Program-made: the position numbers and the translations under genes
The notes under the pieces: model-generated
Databases searched by the model: none
What the model was told of the DNA's origin: nothing
The model's input: the letters and a program-made list of their open reading frames with translations, nothing else
Assembly (NCBI GenBank): GCA_037976565.1
Contig: CP137675.1
Location: 6,476,272-6,540,271, forward strand
Source of the DNA: Mesocentrotus franciscanus
Lineage: Eukaryota > Echinodermata > Echinoidea > Camarodonta > Strongylocentrotidae
Direction of reading: 5' to 3'
Length of the DNA stretch: 64,000 nt
In this document: positions 23,375 to 35,514 of the stretch, one piece after another
How positions within the stretch are numbered: the stretch's first letter is position 1
Layout: each line of letters starts with the position of its first letter

Positions 23375-23545
23375 GTTGGAATGCTCCCCAGGGAGTGGGA
23401 AATGGGCAAGCATGTTGTGCGGGCAAGCCTGAATCTGATGACCAGGGTAATGCATTTATACATGTTATATATTCCTTAAAAGCGCTTAGACACATCGTCG
23501 ATGTATTAAGCGCTATATAAACTCAGAATATTTATTGCTGCTAGT
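23375..23545. mobile_element. SINE-like element with AGCGCTT tail
   Basis: The body reads CAGGGAGTGGGAAATGGGCA, then GCGGGCAAGCCTGAATCTGA and CCAGGGTAATGC. It leads to AAGCGCTTAGACACATCGTC, GATGTATTAAGCGC and TATATAA. I remember this order from sea urchin SINE tails. Its tail matches the one at 22790-22840 in the opposite orientation. Confidence 0.5.
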
Positions 23546-23904
23546 CCATTGGAGTAATCAAGGAAGGATCTCTTATTCCAACTTCCGAGGTCTTCAACAA
23601 GTAGAAGAAAAGTAAGAAGAAGAACGATAAGAATGGAAACAACGAAATAAAGAAAGAAGAAGAAGAAAAGAAAAGGGAGAGAGGAAGGAAGAAGTTGGAG
23701 GCAAATCACTTACAAAAGGTTGCCAAGGAGGATGAAAGATGAAAGACTGAGCTCAGTGTTTCCATGGAAACATACCACACAACAAATATCGAATGCTATT
23801 CCACTCAACAGTACAAACACAAGATCAGAAATTTTGGAAAGCATGCATTTTCTGCTATGCTGCTATCGTTGCCATTCGAATTCCTTCGAATTTCTCTTCC
23901 TCCC
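23546..23904. other. Unique DNA with a short GAA-rich stretch
   Basis: GAAGAA/GAAAG words occur at about 23600-23700. Nothing else is recognised. Confidence 0.5.
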
Positions 23905-24125
23905 TCTCCTCCCCTTTCTCTTTCTGTCTCTCCGTCTCTCTGTCTCTCCGTTTCTCTGTCTCTCTCTGTCTTTCTCTGTCTCTCTGTCTTTCTCTATCTC
24001 TCTATCTCTCCTATCTCTTCCTCTTCACATATCTCTTTTCTTCTATCTCCCTTACATTTGTCTTCTTTTCCTCGTTCTCCCCCCCTCCCCCCTCTCTCTC
24101 TCTCTCTCTCTCTCTACCTCTCTTT
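23905..24125. repeat. CT/CTGT microsatellite
   Basis: TCTCTGTCTC units dominate the first half and (CT)n the end, with C runs at about 24080-24095. Three Ser/Leu frames through it are artefacts. Confidence 0.95.
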
Positions 24126-24409
24126 CTATCAGTACATTATGTTTTAGTCATAGTACTTCTCTGAATAGTCCGCTATTAATGTTGCAACATTTTGCGACGG
24201 TACCTTATAATTGCTACCGGGAGAGTGATCAATCATGGATTCATGCACGATTTCGTTGAAGGTCGCATCTATTCATGCGAAAATGCAATTTCTCATCACG
24301 GTTATAGTACATTTATCTCCTTTTGCCATCTTCATATTCCGACGTCAACTTAGACTACCTGTACTTGCTTTTTGTTTGTTCGTTTATTGATATATTGTGT
24401 TGTTGTTGT

Positions 24410-24698
24410 TGTTGTTTCATCATCATCATCATCATCATCGTTGTCCTGGTCCTGGTCCTCGTCGCCATCGCTGTGCATCTGAAATCATCTAAGAGCTTTA
24501 TCTTTCCTGGCAGACCTTTTAAAGAAAAAATAAAGTGACAAAATTAAGAAAGCATTGTTGTTTCATCATCATCATCATCATCGTTGTCCTGGTCCTGGTC
24601 CTCGTCGCCATCGCTGTGCATCTGAAATCATATAAGAGCTTTATCTTTCCTGGCAGACCTTTTGAAGAAAAAATAAAGTGACAAAATTAAGAAAGCAT
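24410..24698. repeat. Tandem duplication, two copies of about 145 bp
   Basis: Copy 1 (24410-24555) and copy 2 (24556-24698) both run from TGTTGTTTCATCATC through CGTTGTCCTGGTCCTGG to AAAATTAAGAAAGCAT. They differ by only a couple of substitutions plus the length of the CAT microsatellite, so the duplication is recent. Confidence 0.93.
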
Positions 24699-25704
24699 GC
24701 AATGTATAATTTCTCCAAGGCGTTGCTCGCGGGGATGCATGTTCCAAAAAACATCCTGTCGCCGATTTGGAAGCATTGATGACCTTTATCTACTTCGTTA
24801 GAAACCTTAGGAACTTTTGTAGGCATCAAACAAATCACTTGTCAGCAGATTCAGAAATCTAAGAACAGAACTCCATTTTCATTTTTTTTCAATTTTTTTT
24901 AATTGCATTGTTGGATTTTGTCTGACCCCCTCCTATTCCACATGCTCTATCAATACCTCTGTACATTGTCCTATTCTGGTCTTAGGCTGAATTTGTATGA
25001 TCTTTAAAACATGATTTGAATCAAGTTAACTCAATCATGCTTCACATGTTTTCCTAATCAAATTAGATTATAACCTGATCAAATCGGGGAATGAAGATCC
25101 GTATACAGATATACCCAAAATCTCCTAACCCGATAAGAAGTTATCCTTTTATTATTTTGGCATACTTTTCTTTTCTTTTTAAAGCAGATGATAAAGAAGA
25201 TGTTATCTCAATCGTGAATTGGCGAATCAACCAGAAAACAGATATCCATATATAAAGACAATAACCGTTATGTGTATCGTCCATTTCTTGCAAGAGAATT
25301 TCTTCGAGTGCCGCAATCTTACTTTTTTCATTCGGTACAATTTCATCTTCAAATCAGATTAGTTGTTAGGGCTGCATGTACAAGTCATGTAGATTCTAGT
25401 TCTTACATGTAGTTTTGATAAGGGGCATCGTCTTATAAATAGTTTACAGTTGATTCAAATTTATCGTAACTTGATACCAATCGCAACTATATGCACTAAA
25501 CATAGAGAAGTTTATAAGTTTGCAATTGATTGGAGGACTTGTGGTCAACCCTGATCAATCGCAACTCTTCATAAGGTAATTCCCAGGGTCATGCAATCAT
25601 GATCCTTTCTTCTCAGATCTAATAATCACTTAGGGAAAGTACAGTTTCTTCCTTCAAATGAAAAAGGAATTTAATTTTCTTCATTTTCCTGATCGAGTCA
25701 AGCT
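24699..25704. other. AT-rich DNA, nothing recognised
   Basis: No gene or element is supported. Confidence 0.45.
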
Positions 25705-26334
25705 CTAGAACCCCATCCTCATCGTAAGGTTGTTTAAAACATGTATAAACACACCCGTAGCGTGGCGACATAATGGGTCTCTGTAGACATGTGGTAAGAG
25801 ACCGTTTCTTGGAGTCAAATCAATTTGTTCTTTCTGCTTGGCAGATATAAAATCAAGGTCAATGGATACGTGCGTGATTGTAAGAATGACTTCGGTCGGA
25901 TTTAATGATCGATAGTTATCACCCCATATGAGATAGTTAAAGTGGAGCCCTGGGCATGCAATTTCATCACGAAAAGAACTTTTCAAAGGTTTTTTTTTCT
26001 TTTCGTTTGTTTGTTTGGTTATATTTTTTAAGGGTTGATTACGAAGTAAACAGGAAATATTTTGAGGTTTTGGGATGATCGTTCGATAAGGGATTAATTC
26101 GGTTTTGTTGAAAATCACAAGAAGTAAAAAAACTCCACACAGATCTGGATATGTGGGACTATAAGCATACACATGGAAATTAAAATCTTGTCCAGATTGA
26201 AGAATGTCACAGTCATATTTGGAATACGAGGGAAATACGTTTCCTGTTACATTGCTGCTATAATATTCTTCCACTTCGGACTGCGTAGAATAAGAATCTC
26301 GATAATTATTTTCACCTTCACCAGAACACAACAT
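25705..26334 (-). other. 209-codon open frame, unrecognised
   Basis: This is one of the longest open frames not explained by a repeat or transposon. It encodes a hydrophobic stretch, CGVFLLLVIF, at about residues 66-75 and a Lys-rich run. I see no domain, no signal peptide and no splice context. Composition is as AT-rich as the surroundings, so a chance frame is the more likely reading. Confidence 0.18.
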
Positions 26335-26351
26335 TTCTCTTTAAAGTATTG

Positions 26352-26475
26352 TGCTTCCTTCTCTCTTTCTTTCTCTCTCTCCATCTATGTCTTTCTGTCT
26401 CTCTGTCTCTGTCTCTCTCTCCCTCTCTATCTGTCTCCCCCTCTCTCTCTCTCTCTCTCTCTCCCTCTCTTTGAG
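26352..26475. repeat. CT microsatellite
   Basis: (CT)n with CTGT and CCCT interruptions. Confidence 0.95.
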
Positions 26476-28765
26476 GAAGAAATCAGTTGTGCGTCTCTCT
26501 TTTGATCAGAGGAGAGCAAGGTCATTTCCAGGGTTGCTTAGTGCAAGGTTAATTTTTGTCCTACTTTTCATTCGTCTTATATTTGACAATGTTTGACGAG
26601 TAAGTGCAAGGAGCTGACAATTTTCCGAAAAATTGATAAAAGAATCGGAGCCTCGTCTTGTAATTTCGTTGGACTTTGACATGGAAAGTCATTTATTTAT
26701 GAATGTTTTACCCGTCAACATCTCATTCCACCGTTCATCCATGCTTCCTCTGGCTTTTGGTAATTTAATATATCTTATTGATTGCACGGCACATGCTCTA
26801 CTTGACAACTGCTCTGCAGACGATTTCTTGTTTTGGTCGATATCCTAAGTTCAGCCTTTGACCTTTGAAACGCTGTACTTGAACCTTAACCCTGACCCTA
26901 AATCCAACTTAACACCCCAATCCTAACCCTATAGCAACCTTTCTTTTGACGAAACAAAGTCTAGACAGGATGTACATGCCGCTGGCCCAAATATTGCATC
27001 ACCACCTCAAAAAAAGGTTGTAGTAACACCGACCAGATCAACAATACCGAACAGAAGAATTACATCAAACTGAATAAAATTAGGCCTACACAAATATTGT
27101 TTGGCCAGGGAGTCGGTTTAACAGTGTGATTGGGGTATGATACACGTGATAATCGTTCCATTTTCCCCTTTTCTTGACGAGTTTTCATTTATTTGTAACC
27201 GTAGCTAGGCCCTATGCCTATTCTTATTCTTATAGTATTACCCCGCCCCTCCCCGCCCCTCGTCAATCACTTTATGTTTTCCTAACATGGTCCTCGTGAC
27301 CCCTTGTCATCATGGGAAAGCTTGTTTGTTAACATCTTCTTTGTCTGTCTACGTACTTAAACTCTTGAGAAGTAGTTCGAAATATCATCCCAGTGGTATT
27401 CGGAATAACGGATGAGCTACATCATGAGTGTTCCCAAAGAAATTTGTTTCTCCGAATCGAGGTAATAAATCTATATTTCTTCCCATTAGACGAATACACA
27501 AGAGCAACGACCTTTCTACAAAGGTTGTCAAACGTTCCGAACATTTTCGAATGTGAAAATGATATAATTACAGTAAGGGGTCGATAAGAATAACATTTTA
27601 TTTTTCTTGTACTTCTTTGTTTACTGAGGGTGTTTCGTAAACACACCTGGGGTAAAGCGACAAACTTTGCTCACAAATTTTTACAAGAAATACTTCATGA
27701 GGAGTTGGTTTTGAATCTGTTACGTATCTGTCTCAATTTTAAGTTCTTTTTCCTCATGGCCCAACTACGTGTACATTAGAAAGATTTTCATCGTGACTGC
27801 ATACATTATTTCGCATCTATATTTGATATCATAGAATTCTATCATTAACATGATTAATATTGAGATCCAAAATTACAACAAATCTCACCTTCAAAGGAGC
27901 AACATCCATGAGTACATATTTTATTTAATTTCATTTATTTAAGAAGATGACTATTCTTCCGTAGGGCCGTGCATACATAAAAACATTAAGATAACATAAT
28001 TCAATTTATTTAAAGAAAAACGGAATATATGTCTCTTGGTTCCACCTACTTATCCAGGTTACACTTAAAAATCACATATGATGATGCACCTTTGAGTTCT
28101 AGCGAGATCGAGTTCTAACATTTAGCTCCGAAATAAAAATGAAAATATACATAAATTATAGGTAATTTTGTGCATTTAGCTTAAAGAGTGCGAATGAAGC
28201 ACTCCCTCCTCCTCCTCCTTCTAAAATCAATATAACATGAGGTGAGTCTATACGGAACTTCGGATTACAATTTCGTCTCTTCGTCTCTGGAGGATTCCGC
28301 CCGCTGATTATCAAACTCTGAATAGGCCAACCTTATTAGCATCTATAGATAACCAAAGACTGATAATAACGGGATCGGGAAACAGAATGACCCAGTCATC
28401 GTGTCGTCGTAGTTTCATCTTCAGTACATGATGATGATTATGAAAATACAAATGCACACCATTTTGTGTTTGTTCTTGATCTAAAGTAGATGTGAAATTC
28501 GCGATATGTCTTCACAAAATGTATTCATCGATGTTAGCTGGCTCCATCAAGCCCCAGGTCTCGGAACAGACTCCATCAGGCCTCAGGTAAACTGAATAAC
28601 CCAATATAGTCGCTTGCAGCCTATCGTTGCATTATTTGGCAACGAATTATGACATGGAAATACACACTTTTTGTAGATTTTAGTTCGACGTCCTCTATTT
28701 CTATTCCTTATCTTTAAAAAAAATCCAATGAGGTGATGACCATATAAATATATATATATAATTAT
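26476..28765. other. Intergenic or intronic DNA with LINE-tail-like AT block
   Basis: A degenerate telomere-like CCTAA run lies at about 26880-26935. The stretch at about 27920-28025 (TTTAATTTCATTTATTTAAG to CAATTTATTTAAAG) looks like a LINE 3' UTR on the minus strand. A segment ending CATCAGGCCTCAG|GTAAAC at about 28587 has a donor-like end but no exon could be confirmed. Confidence 0.4.
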
Positions 28766-28884
28766 AGAGAGAGAGAGAGAGAGAGACAGACAGAGAGGGA
28801 CAGAGAGACAGAGAGAGACAGAGAGACAGAGAGACAGAGAGACAGAGAGACAGAGAGACAGAGAGACAGAGAGAGAGAGGGGAG
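28766..28884. repeat. GA/GACA microsatellite
   Basis: (GA)n followed by a regular GAGACAGA pattern. The periodicity is a simple repeat. Confidence 0.95.
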
Positions 28885-30044
28885 GAGAGATACATGTATA
28901 GAGAGAGGGGATACAGACATAGAGAGGGAAAGAGGGTGAGCTAGAGAGAGCGTACAGGGTGTTGGCAATTAACAGGGACAGGAATTGCGACGTGAACGAG
29001 TAACATTGTAGAATCCTGAGGAGGAAATGAGACGTCGATACTTTTCCAGAAATAAATGTATTTTACGCTCAACACTGAAAAACTCATTTCTCATCTGTCC
29101 ATTTGTTGGTTTGTAATTATGTACATTTTAATAACGTAGGCCTCCTTCAACGTTTTATTGAGAGCGGGAAAAATCAGTGTTCTCGATTATTTCACTGTAG
29201 TAGCTGATATTAAATGCTCTATTGAACAATCCCACGTGACAGTATTCATCCAATCGGGGTCCTTATATCTAATGGTAGATTTCATTAAAGCAATAATGAG
29301 ATTAACATGCAGACTAATAAAATGGACGGCTCTGAACATGGCGATGGGTAGATTTATCTTGACTAAAGCTTAGATTAAATCAAGATTGTGACATTAAAAG
29401 CGGTCTCACGCACTCCACGATTAATCAAACCTCACGTGTGCTTGGCCTAAGAATAATATGGATCACTCCGCTGGGCAAAGGGAAAAACGGGGGAAATCCA
29501 TAAAATTCGGAAAATCTTAAGCAGACAACAAAATAGCGAGTTGGAAAGTAATGTTAAAGATTAGAATACGTGAAATTTAGCAGGACTAAAACTTACCAGA
29601 TTGATAACACTGATTTAATTATAATCAATAAAATGACAGAATATAATAAAAGTCAAGAATACCGAAGAACACATTTAAAGATGCCCTCATTATCATTTCT
29701 TCTATGTTTTGACTGAAAATCTAATTAGAGTCTTCCATTAAATTGCAATCTAATGCAACAGTTTATGCTCCATCAATTCTTGCGTGTGAAGAAAGGTAAA
29801 AGTTATTTTTGTCAAACTTCATTTTCTAGAAAGAGCGGTGCAGTCGGGCAGTCGTTGCTAAATTTCCGGTAGCTCTGCATGGAGGAGTCTTTCCTTCGAG
29901 TTGTTATGACCTGAAACTGTATAGTTATCACACCTTTGCACATGCGTTCATTCACACCTGATTGCAACATCCCAGGTAGTCCACATTCCAATTTACACTT
30001 ATTACAGGAGAATGATAAACAACGGGATGTGAGAGGGAAAAGGG
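28885..30044. other. AT-rich DNA, nothing recognised
   Basis: No gene or element is supported. Confidence 0.45.
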
Positions 30045-30082
30045 GGTGAGAAAGAGAGGGGAGGAAGGGAGAAAGAAAGAGG

Positions 30083-30127
<45 letters not shown>
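30045..30127. repeat. GA microsatellite
   Basis: GAAAGA/GGGA words lead into (GA)n and a G run. Confidence 0.95.
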
Positions 30128-30353
30128 TTTCTCCGATGTGTATGGTATTTATTTAGGGGAAAAGAAAAGGAAACACATTTTAGCGTAAAAAATACATAGT
30201 CGTGTTGTTAGATTTTATAAACATAATACTCGAAAGTTAGCCTGTGAGGAAATGTGAGAGGAAAAGAGGAAAGAGAGACGTAGACGAATAAGAACATACA
30301 GAGAAATGAGGGTAAGGGAAAAGAGATGGAGATGGGAGGGGTGATGAGAAGAG

Positions 30354-30403
30354 GTGGAGGAGGAGGAGGAGGAGGAGGAGGAGGAGGAGGAGGAGGAGGA
30401 GGA
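30354..30403. repeat. GGA microsatellite
   Basis: About 50 bases of pure (GGA)n, read as a proline run on the minus strand. Confidence 0.97.
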
Positions 30404-31128
30404 GAAAGGGACAGAAGTTTAAACAAAATGATTACATTTATATATATATATATTTTTTTTTTTTTTTTAAGGTAATTCATTTGTCCTCCGCACCTAACTT
30501 ATCTCTTTTTCCTTCTCACTCAATAAATTTCTTTTTTGTTCACAACCAAACAGATAAATGTTTATTAATGACCGTATGCTATTTCTTCCAGCCGTGTCAG
30601 TGGTTTCGAAGTTCATTCTGCATGATTGATACCTTCATCGTCACGGTTGATGCCCGAGTGACTGCCATTAATTCCCCTTTGGTATGACCTTTTCACAAAA
30701 CGTTTAATTCTACACGGTATTCACAATTTCCCCTGCAGCAGTACCCCCAAAATAATAAATGAGAGAGAAAATTTTTACCAGGAGGTTTGTGTCGTTTCCA
30801 GAAGTTTTATTCGTAATCAATGTTTGACGTGGAAAAACAAAGTTGAATGAGCGTCACCATTGACCTATGTCCCAATTCATCACAAAGAGAAACACAACAA
30901 CAACAACAACAACAACAAAAAACTTCTATCGTACCTCTGATCACAGCTATTCGTTATATCTCATAATGTGGTATTTCTTAAACACTGCTAAACATATTTC
31001 CCGTTTGTACAGGTGGTTCCTTCATCCCTTTATAATCAACTGCCTTGTTCGACTATTTATGAACACTCTTTGTTAATCATTATCTCATAGATTTTATTTC
31101 AAATTGAAATATTAAATATCGGCAAGGG
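30404..31128. other. AT-rich DNA, nothing recognised
   Basis: It contains a T homopolymer at about 30453-30468 and a short (CAA)n at 30895-30918. No gene is supported. Confidence 0.5.
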
Positions 31129-31356
31129 CAGTGGCGGATCCAGGGCCCGGGGGCCCGGGCCCCCTCCCCTAGAAAAAACAGGTAAAAACACCGTTTTTGC
31201 AAAAAAAAGAAGATGGGCCCCTCCTGGCGCTCAAGGGGTGGAGGTTTTAAAAAGCACTCCCCGTTGAGCAAAAAAAAAAAAATAGTGCTCACTACCCTCC
31301 CCAACTGAGCGAAAAATCGACCGGCACGATTTCCAAATTTTCGGGGGCAAAAAGGG
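31129..31356 (-). mobile_element. hAT-type MITE, copy C, one end missing
   Basis: Inverted relative of copies A and B. It starts CAGTGGCGGATCCAGG on the plus strand and contains the shared phrases AACAGGTAAAAACACCG and GAAAAATCGACCGGCACGAT. The other end lacks about 40 bp that carry the second terminal repeat in copies A and B. Even so, GGCAAGGG occurs at both edges (31121-31128 and 31357-31364), as if it were a target-site duplication. Confidence 0.8.
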
Positions 31357-31364
31357 GGCAAGGG

Positions 31365-31899
31365 TAATATAAAAGCTTGTACTTGTACTTCCATATTCTC
31401 CCAAACCCTCTACTTAAAATATATATTCCATATACATCAACTGGATCTTAATATAAATTATCTTGCACCAACAATACAGTCATAAAAGACTCATACCATG
31501 TCAAGCGAAAGACTGAAAATGTGATAAATTTCCTGCTGAGTGAGTACCACCGTTTGGTGAACCCTTTAAGTACGTCAATATTCATCTCGTTAAATATTTG
31601 AATATTAACCCAAGAAAGCAGATGAATGATGATCACAGTGTAAATATCCTAAAGCTTCTCCCGCGAGTTTATTAACTCGGCTGCACATCCACATCCACTT
31701 TCTGTCAAACCCCATTCTCTCTTTCCTCTATCCAGATCACCCTCTCACTCCTTCGATTGTTTTATCTTCTTTGCCTTACTGCTCTTGCTACGTTATCATT
31801 TTTTCTGCTTTCACATTCCATTTTCATCCCTCTCTTTCTTTTAACGCACTTTCACTCATCGCTTTTCTCTTTCCGAACCTTCTTCCCCGTTCTGTTCTT
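31365..31899. other. AT-rich DNA, nothing recognised
   Basis: No gene or element is supported. Confidence 0.45.
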
Positions 31900-32290
31900 C
31901 ATTTTCTTATCCTCTCTCTTTCTCTCCCTCTCTCTCTCTCTCTCTGTCTCTCTCCCCTTCTCTTTCTTTCTATCCATCAAACTCTTTCTCTCCATTTGTT
32001 TTCCGTCCTGTCTCCTCGTCCTCCCCATCACCATGCTTACTCTCGCCCCCTCTCTTCGCCATTCCCTCTCTTTCTCCCATCTCTCTTCTTTCATTGTATC
32101 CCCCATCTCTCTGTCTCTCTCTCTCTCTCTCTATCCCCTTCCATTTCTTTCTCTCCATCAAACTCTTCCTCTCTTTCTCTCCATTTTGTTTCGTCCTGTC
32201 TCCTCGTCCTCCCCATCACCATGCTTACTCTCGCCCCCTCTCTTCGCCATTTCCTCTCTTTCTCCCATCTCTCTTCTTTCATTTTATCCC

Positions 32291-32340
<50 letters not shown>

Positions 32341-32350
32341 TCTCCGATTC
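31900..32350. repeat. CT-rich tract containing a 188-bp tandem duplication
   Basis: Two copies of a pyrimidine-rich unit (for example CTCCCCATCACCATGCTTAC at 32021-32040) repeat with an offset of 188 bp. Each is followed by a (CT)n run. The long Ser/Leu/Phe frames on the plus strand and the Glu/Arg frames on the minus strand are artefacts. Confidence 0.92.
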
Positions 32351-34136
32351 TCTCTCTCTCCTCCCCCTTCTTTCACCTCTGCCCATTTCTTTATCTTTCC
32401 GTACTATGACTACTTTCTCCAATAGATATGAGAGGATGTATATTTAATTTCATCCTCCTTGATCAGACTCTACGTTATATATATTACATGTCATCTAAAG
32501 AGAAATCTTTGAAACATTTATTCATTTTTATTTTTTCCTGAAACTTAATATGATAAATTGATATGATAAAATACCAAATTAATATGATAACAGTTGGCAC
32601 GTTAAAAATATCAAGGATAGAGTGACGCGTTTCACTATTGTATCAAATTTAGTTGTCATTAGCCTGATAAAAGTTGATATAATAGAGTCATTTGTTTGAA
32701 AATAGGCCAGAAAACAAACAAGGGCACTAGTAAACATGATAAAACAAAAGTAATGAGTATGACGCCAAGTTCATTTATTTTCAATATGATTCAATATAAA
32801 TAAATTGTATATTTCGAATGTCATTGCCACGACGTGTGCATATACAACCGAGCTCCTCTTCTCACTGTGGATTGGTGTGTGGAATATAATAATAATTATT
32901 ATAATACAAATAATAATAATAATAATGGTGTGTTCTTGTATAGCGCTCATGTTTGTCAGCCTTGACACTCCTGGCGCTCCACAATAATTTGGCCACATGG
33001 CTTATATCTAATCATTCACTAACCGTATGCTGAATGACTATTACTTATTTATATTAAATATAAATTGAACGTATCATCCGTCATTTTACAATGTTAATAT
33101 CATAGATACTGGTATTATATCTCGACATTTACTGAATTGAAGATGAGATGAATTATTGAAAGTGTTGTTATTTGAGGCTGATTTGTGAAAGATTTACATC
33201 ATGGGCAAAACCATACAAACAATGAAAATGTCTATACTCTATACAATTATTGTTTTATACGATTATTATCCAATACACTATACATCGTCTCGACGTTTGG
33301 GATATAAAACATCAAAGTAAAGTGTATGGTGAATATGTTATGTTACGTACAATGTCCGTCCCTTTTCCGACAAATGTTCACTCTTTTTTTCACATGCTCT
33401 AACCAGCTTGAGTGCTGTATTGACGAATACTATTCTCATAGTATGGACCTTTCGCCCACTGGCATTTTGAGGGGTGGTTTTTTTTTATTCCAAAAGGCAC
33501 TATCTCCACGTTAACAATACATTAGAGAAATTCGAAGGCATGTACATTCAGTGACATGCGCTTGCTTGCATTGTCTCTCAAAAAGATTGGTCCCTCAGAA
33601 GGCCAAATTTATAATAGAAATTACCAGAATAGTATAATATCATTCCCATTGTGATGAATCCTTTATTTGATATGAAACAGCATTATGTTTCGTGTTGAAA
33701 TGAAATTCGAGTACTTTGAATTTCTAGGAGTGTGAATCATCTAAATATATAAATGAATATTCTTGTCATTAACTGAAGCAGCTGTGACAGCTAGAAAAGA
33801 TTGCCCTATATATCAAACGAAATAATCATAATGAGCTAATTTACCACGGGTAATAATAATAATGGTCGTCCAAATCAAAAGAAAATCAATTTTTATTGTT
33901 TAGAGGAAATGGAAAATACTGTAATGCAATTATTTGATAGGATGTATTTAGATCTACATTATGTCAAGAGTTTAAATTTTGCAGTTTCGTAAAAACATTG
34001 TTGGTCCGGTATAACACTCGTGAATTGCACACAAGTTTTGTATTATTCATTATTCAGTACCTATTTATGCTCAGTCCCAAAATAAAATACGTATAATCAT
34101 CCTGAAGGACTTCTCTAAACATGCTTAAAATGTTTT
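32351..34136. other. AT-rich DNA with a SINE-tail-like segment
   Basis: At about 32885-32990 a (TAA)n-rich run leads to CTTGTATAGCGCTCATG and CTCCTGGCGCTCC. This resembles the AGCGCTT tails near 22.8 and 23.5 kb. No gene is supported. Confidence 0.45.
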
Positions 34137-34212
34137 GCGGGCGTTGAATACACGTCCATTTTGTTAGCATTATTACGAAAACGATATAAATGGACAAGTA
34201 TTCAACGCACGC
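34137..34212. repeat. 76-bp hairpin with 25-bp arms
   Basis: The left arm (34137-34161, starting GCGGGCGTTGAATAC) is inverted at 34188-34212 with three mismatches around a 26-base AT-rich loop. It could be a very short foldback element or a structured transcript segment. No target-site repeat was seen. Confidence 0.7.
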
Positions 34213-35449
34213 AACACTGTCTTACACACGAGCAATATCTTTAAAAAATGGACTTAGCGCCTATTAGCATAAACGTCTCCGTTTAATGATCATTTTCAAG
34301 TATGTTTATTTCATGAGTCATTTTAAAGGCGCATTCTGCCCTAGATGAGACACTCAGAGGAAAGATGGCGTAGTCTAAGCTCGAAAACAAATGTTACCAG
34401 GGCCTCAGTTGCAGAAAATGGGTCTTCTTTTTAAAGGAACTTGTTGATATATAAATGCTAGATATGAAATTGATTTGAAGAAGGGTGTGGATTAATGTGG
34501 TGTTGATAGTGTTGAAGAGATAGACACACTTCAGGGTGTTGACTCAATATTTCAAGGGGACATACCTACACAAATTATATGCATAATTGTATGCATTAAA
34601 GACACAAAACAGCACTATGGTCGTGATAGTGGTCGAGAAAACGGGTTATTGCATAATTCTTTATGTATAAGGTCGGTTTCCCCGGACCCCACAATGCAAT
34701 AAACTTATCACCGTTGAGGCATTAATTAGACATCAATACATGTACTAATTGCGAACTGATTACAAAAGATATTACGGAAGCCTGTTGAATACTTTAAGTT
34801 GCTTAATACGAACTTGATTGATTTGGGTAGGCAATTTGATAATTTTCTGGAAGGTTTATCGATCAGTTTTATGATTGGCAAATGTCACTGGGCTGCTTGC
34901 GAATGTGCGGATCTCATTTCACAGTTAGTTGATGACGTAATTCATGCAGATCTATGTCTTACCAAGGATTGCATTTTATTGAGAGGGTTGAATCTATCGT
35001 TCCATAGTTGCTAGGTGGTTTCTACGCACGCTGGAAAATATGGATTATATTAATTCTGCGGCAAAGCCAGACTGATCAAGAAGAATCGTCACGGTCATTG
35101 CATTCATTCTCCTCACAACAATTCAGTCTATTCAAGCGGATTGATAGGCTTTTATTTTGTAATCAAACGTACTATTTTTGTACTTTCATCTGACTCTTCG
35201 TATGTACACCATATTGAAGCTGCATGTACGCCATATCAGGAGTAAAAACGAAGTGCATGAGATATCAGCAAGGTCAATCAAATAGTAGATGAGCAAACAG
35301 ATAAAGTACAGAGTGATGCATAGAAATAAGGTTTACAAGAGAGAAATTAAAATACAGACAGATACATACATGTATACGTATGATAAGTAGATATTGAGCT
35401 TGTTGAGTTCTTCGTCATTACGCACAGCGAGTTGAAGGTGACGAGGGAT

Positions 35450-35454
<5 letters not shown>
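34213..35454. other. AT-rich DNA, nothing recognised
   Basis: No gene or element is supported. Confidence 0.45.
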
Positions 35455-35484
<30 letters not shown>

Positions 35485-35486
35485 CA
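35455..35486. repeat. GATA microsatellite
   Basis: A short (GATA)n run just upstream of the TA-flanked MITE. Confidence 0.95.
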
Positions 35487-35514
35487 TACTTACACACATA
35501 CCTGTACAATATTA

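Noticed and set aside
23720..24259. Three overlapping Ser/Leu-rich frames of 120-180 codons
   Set aside because: They arise from the CT/CTGT microsatellite and have no coding signature outside it.
28766..28884. Regularly spaced units that might suggest a CRISPR array
   Set aside because: The pattern is an 8-base GAGACAGA simple repeat with no spacers, in animal DNA.
31757..32447. Plus-strand Ser/Leu/Phe frames over 200 codons and minus-strand Glu/Arg frames
   Set aside because: Products of the CT-rich duplicated tract.
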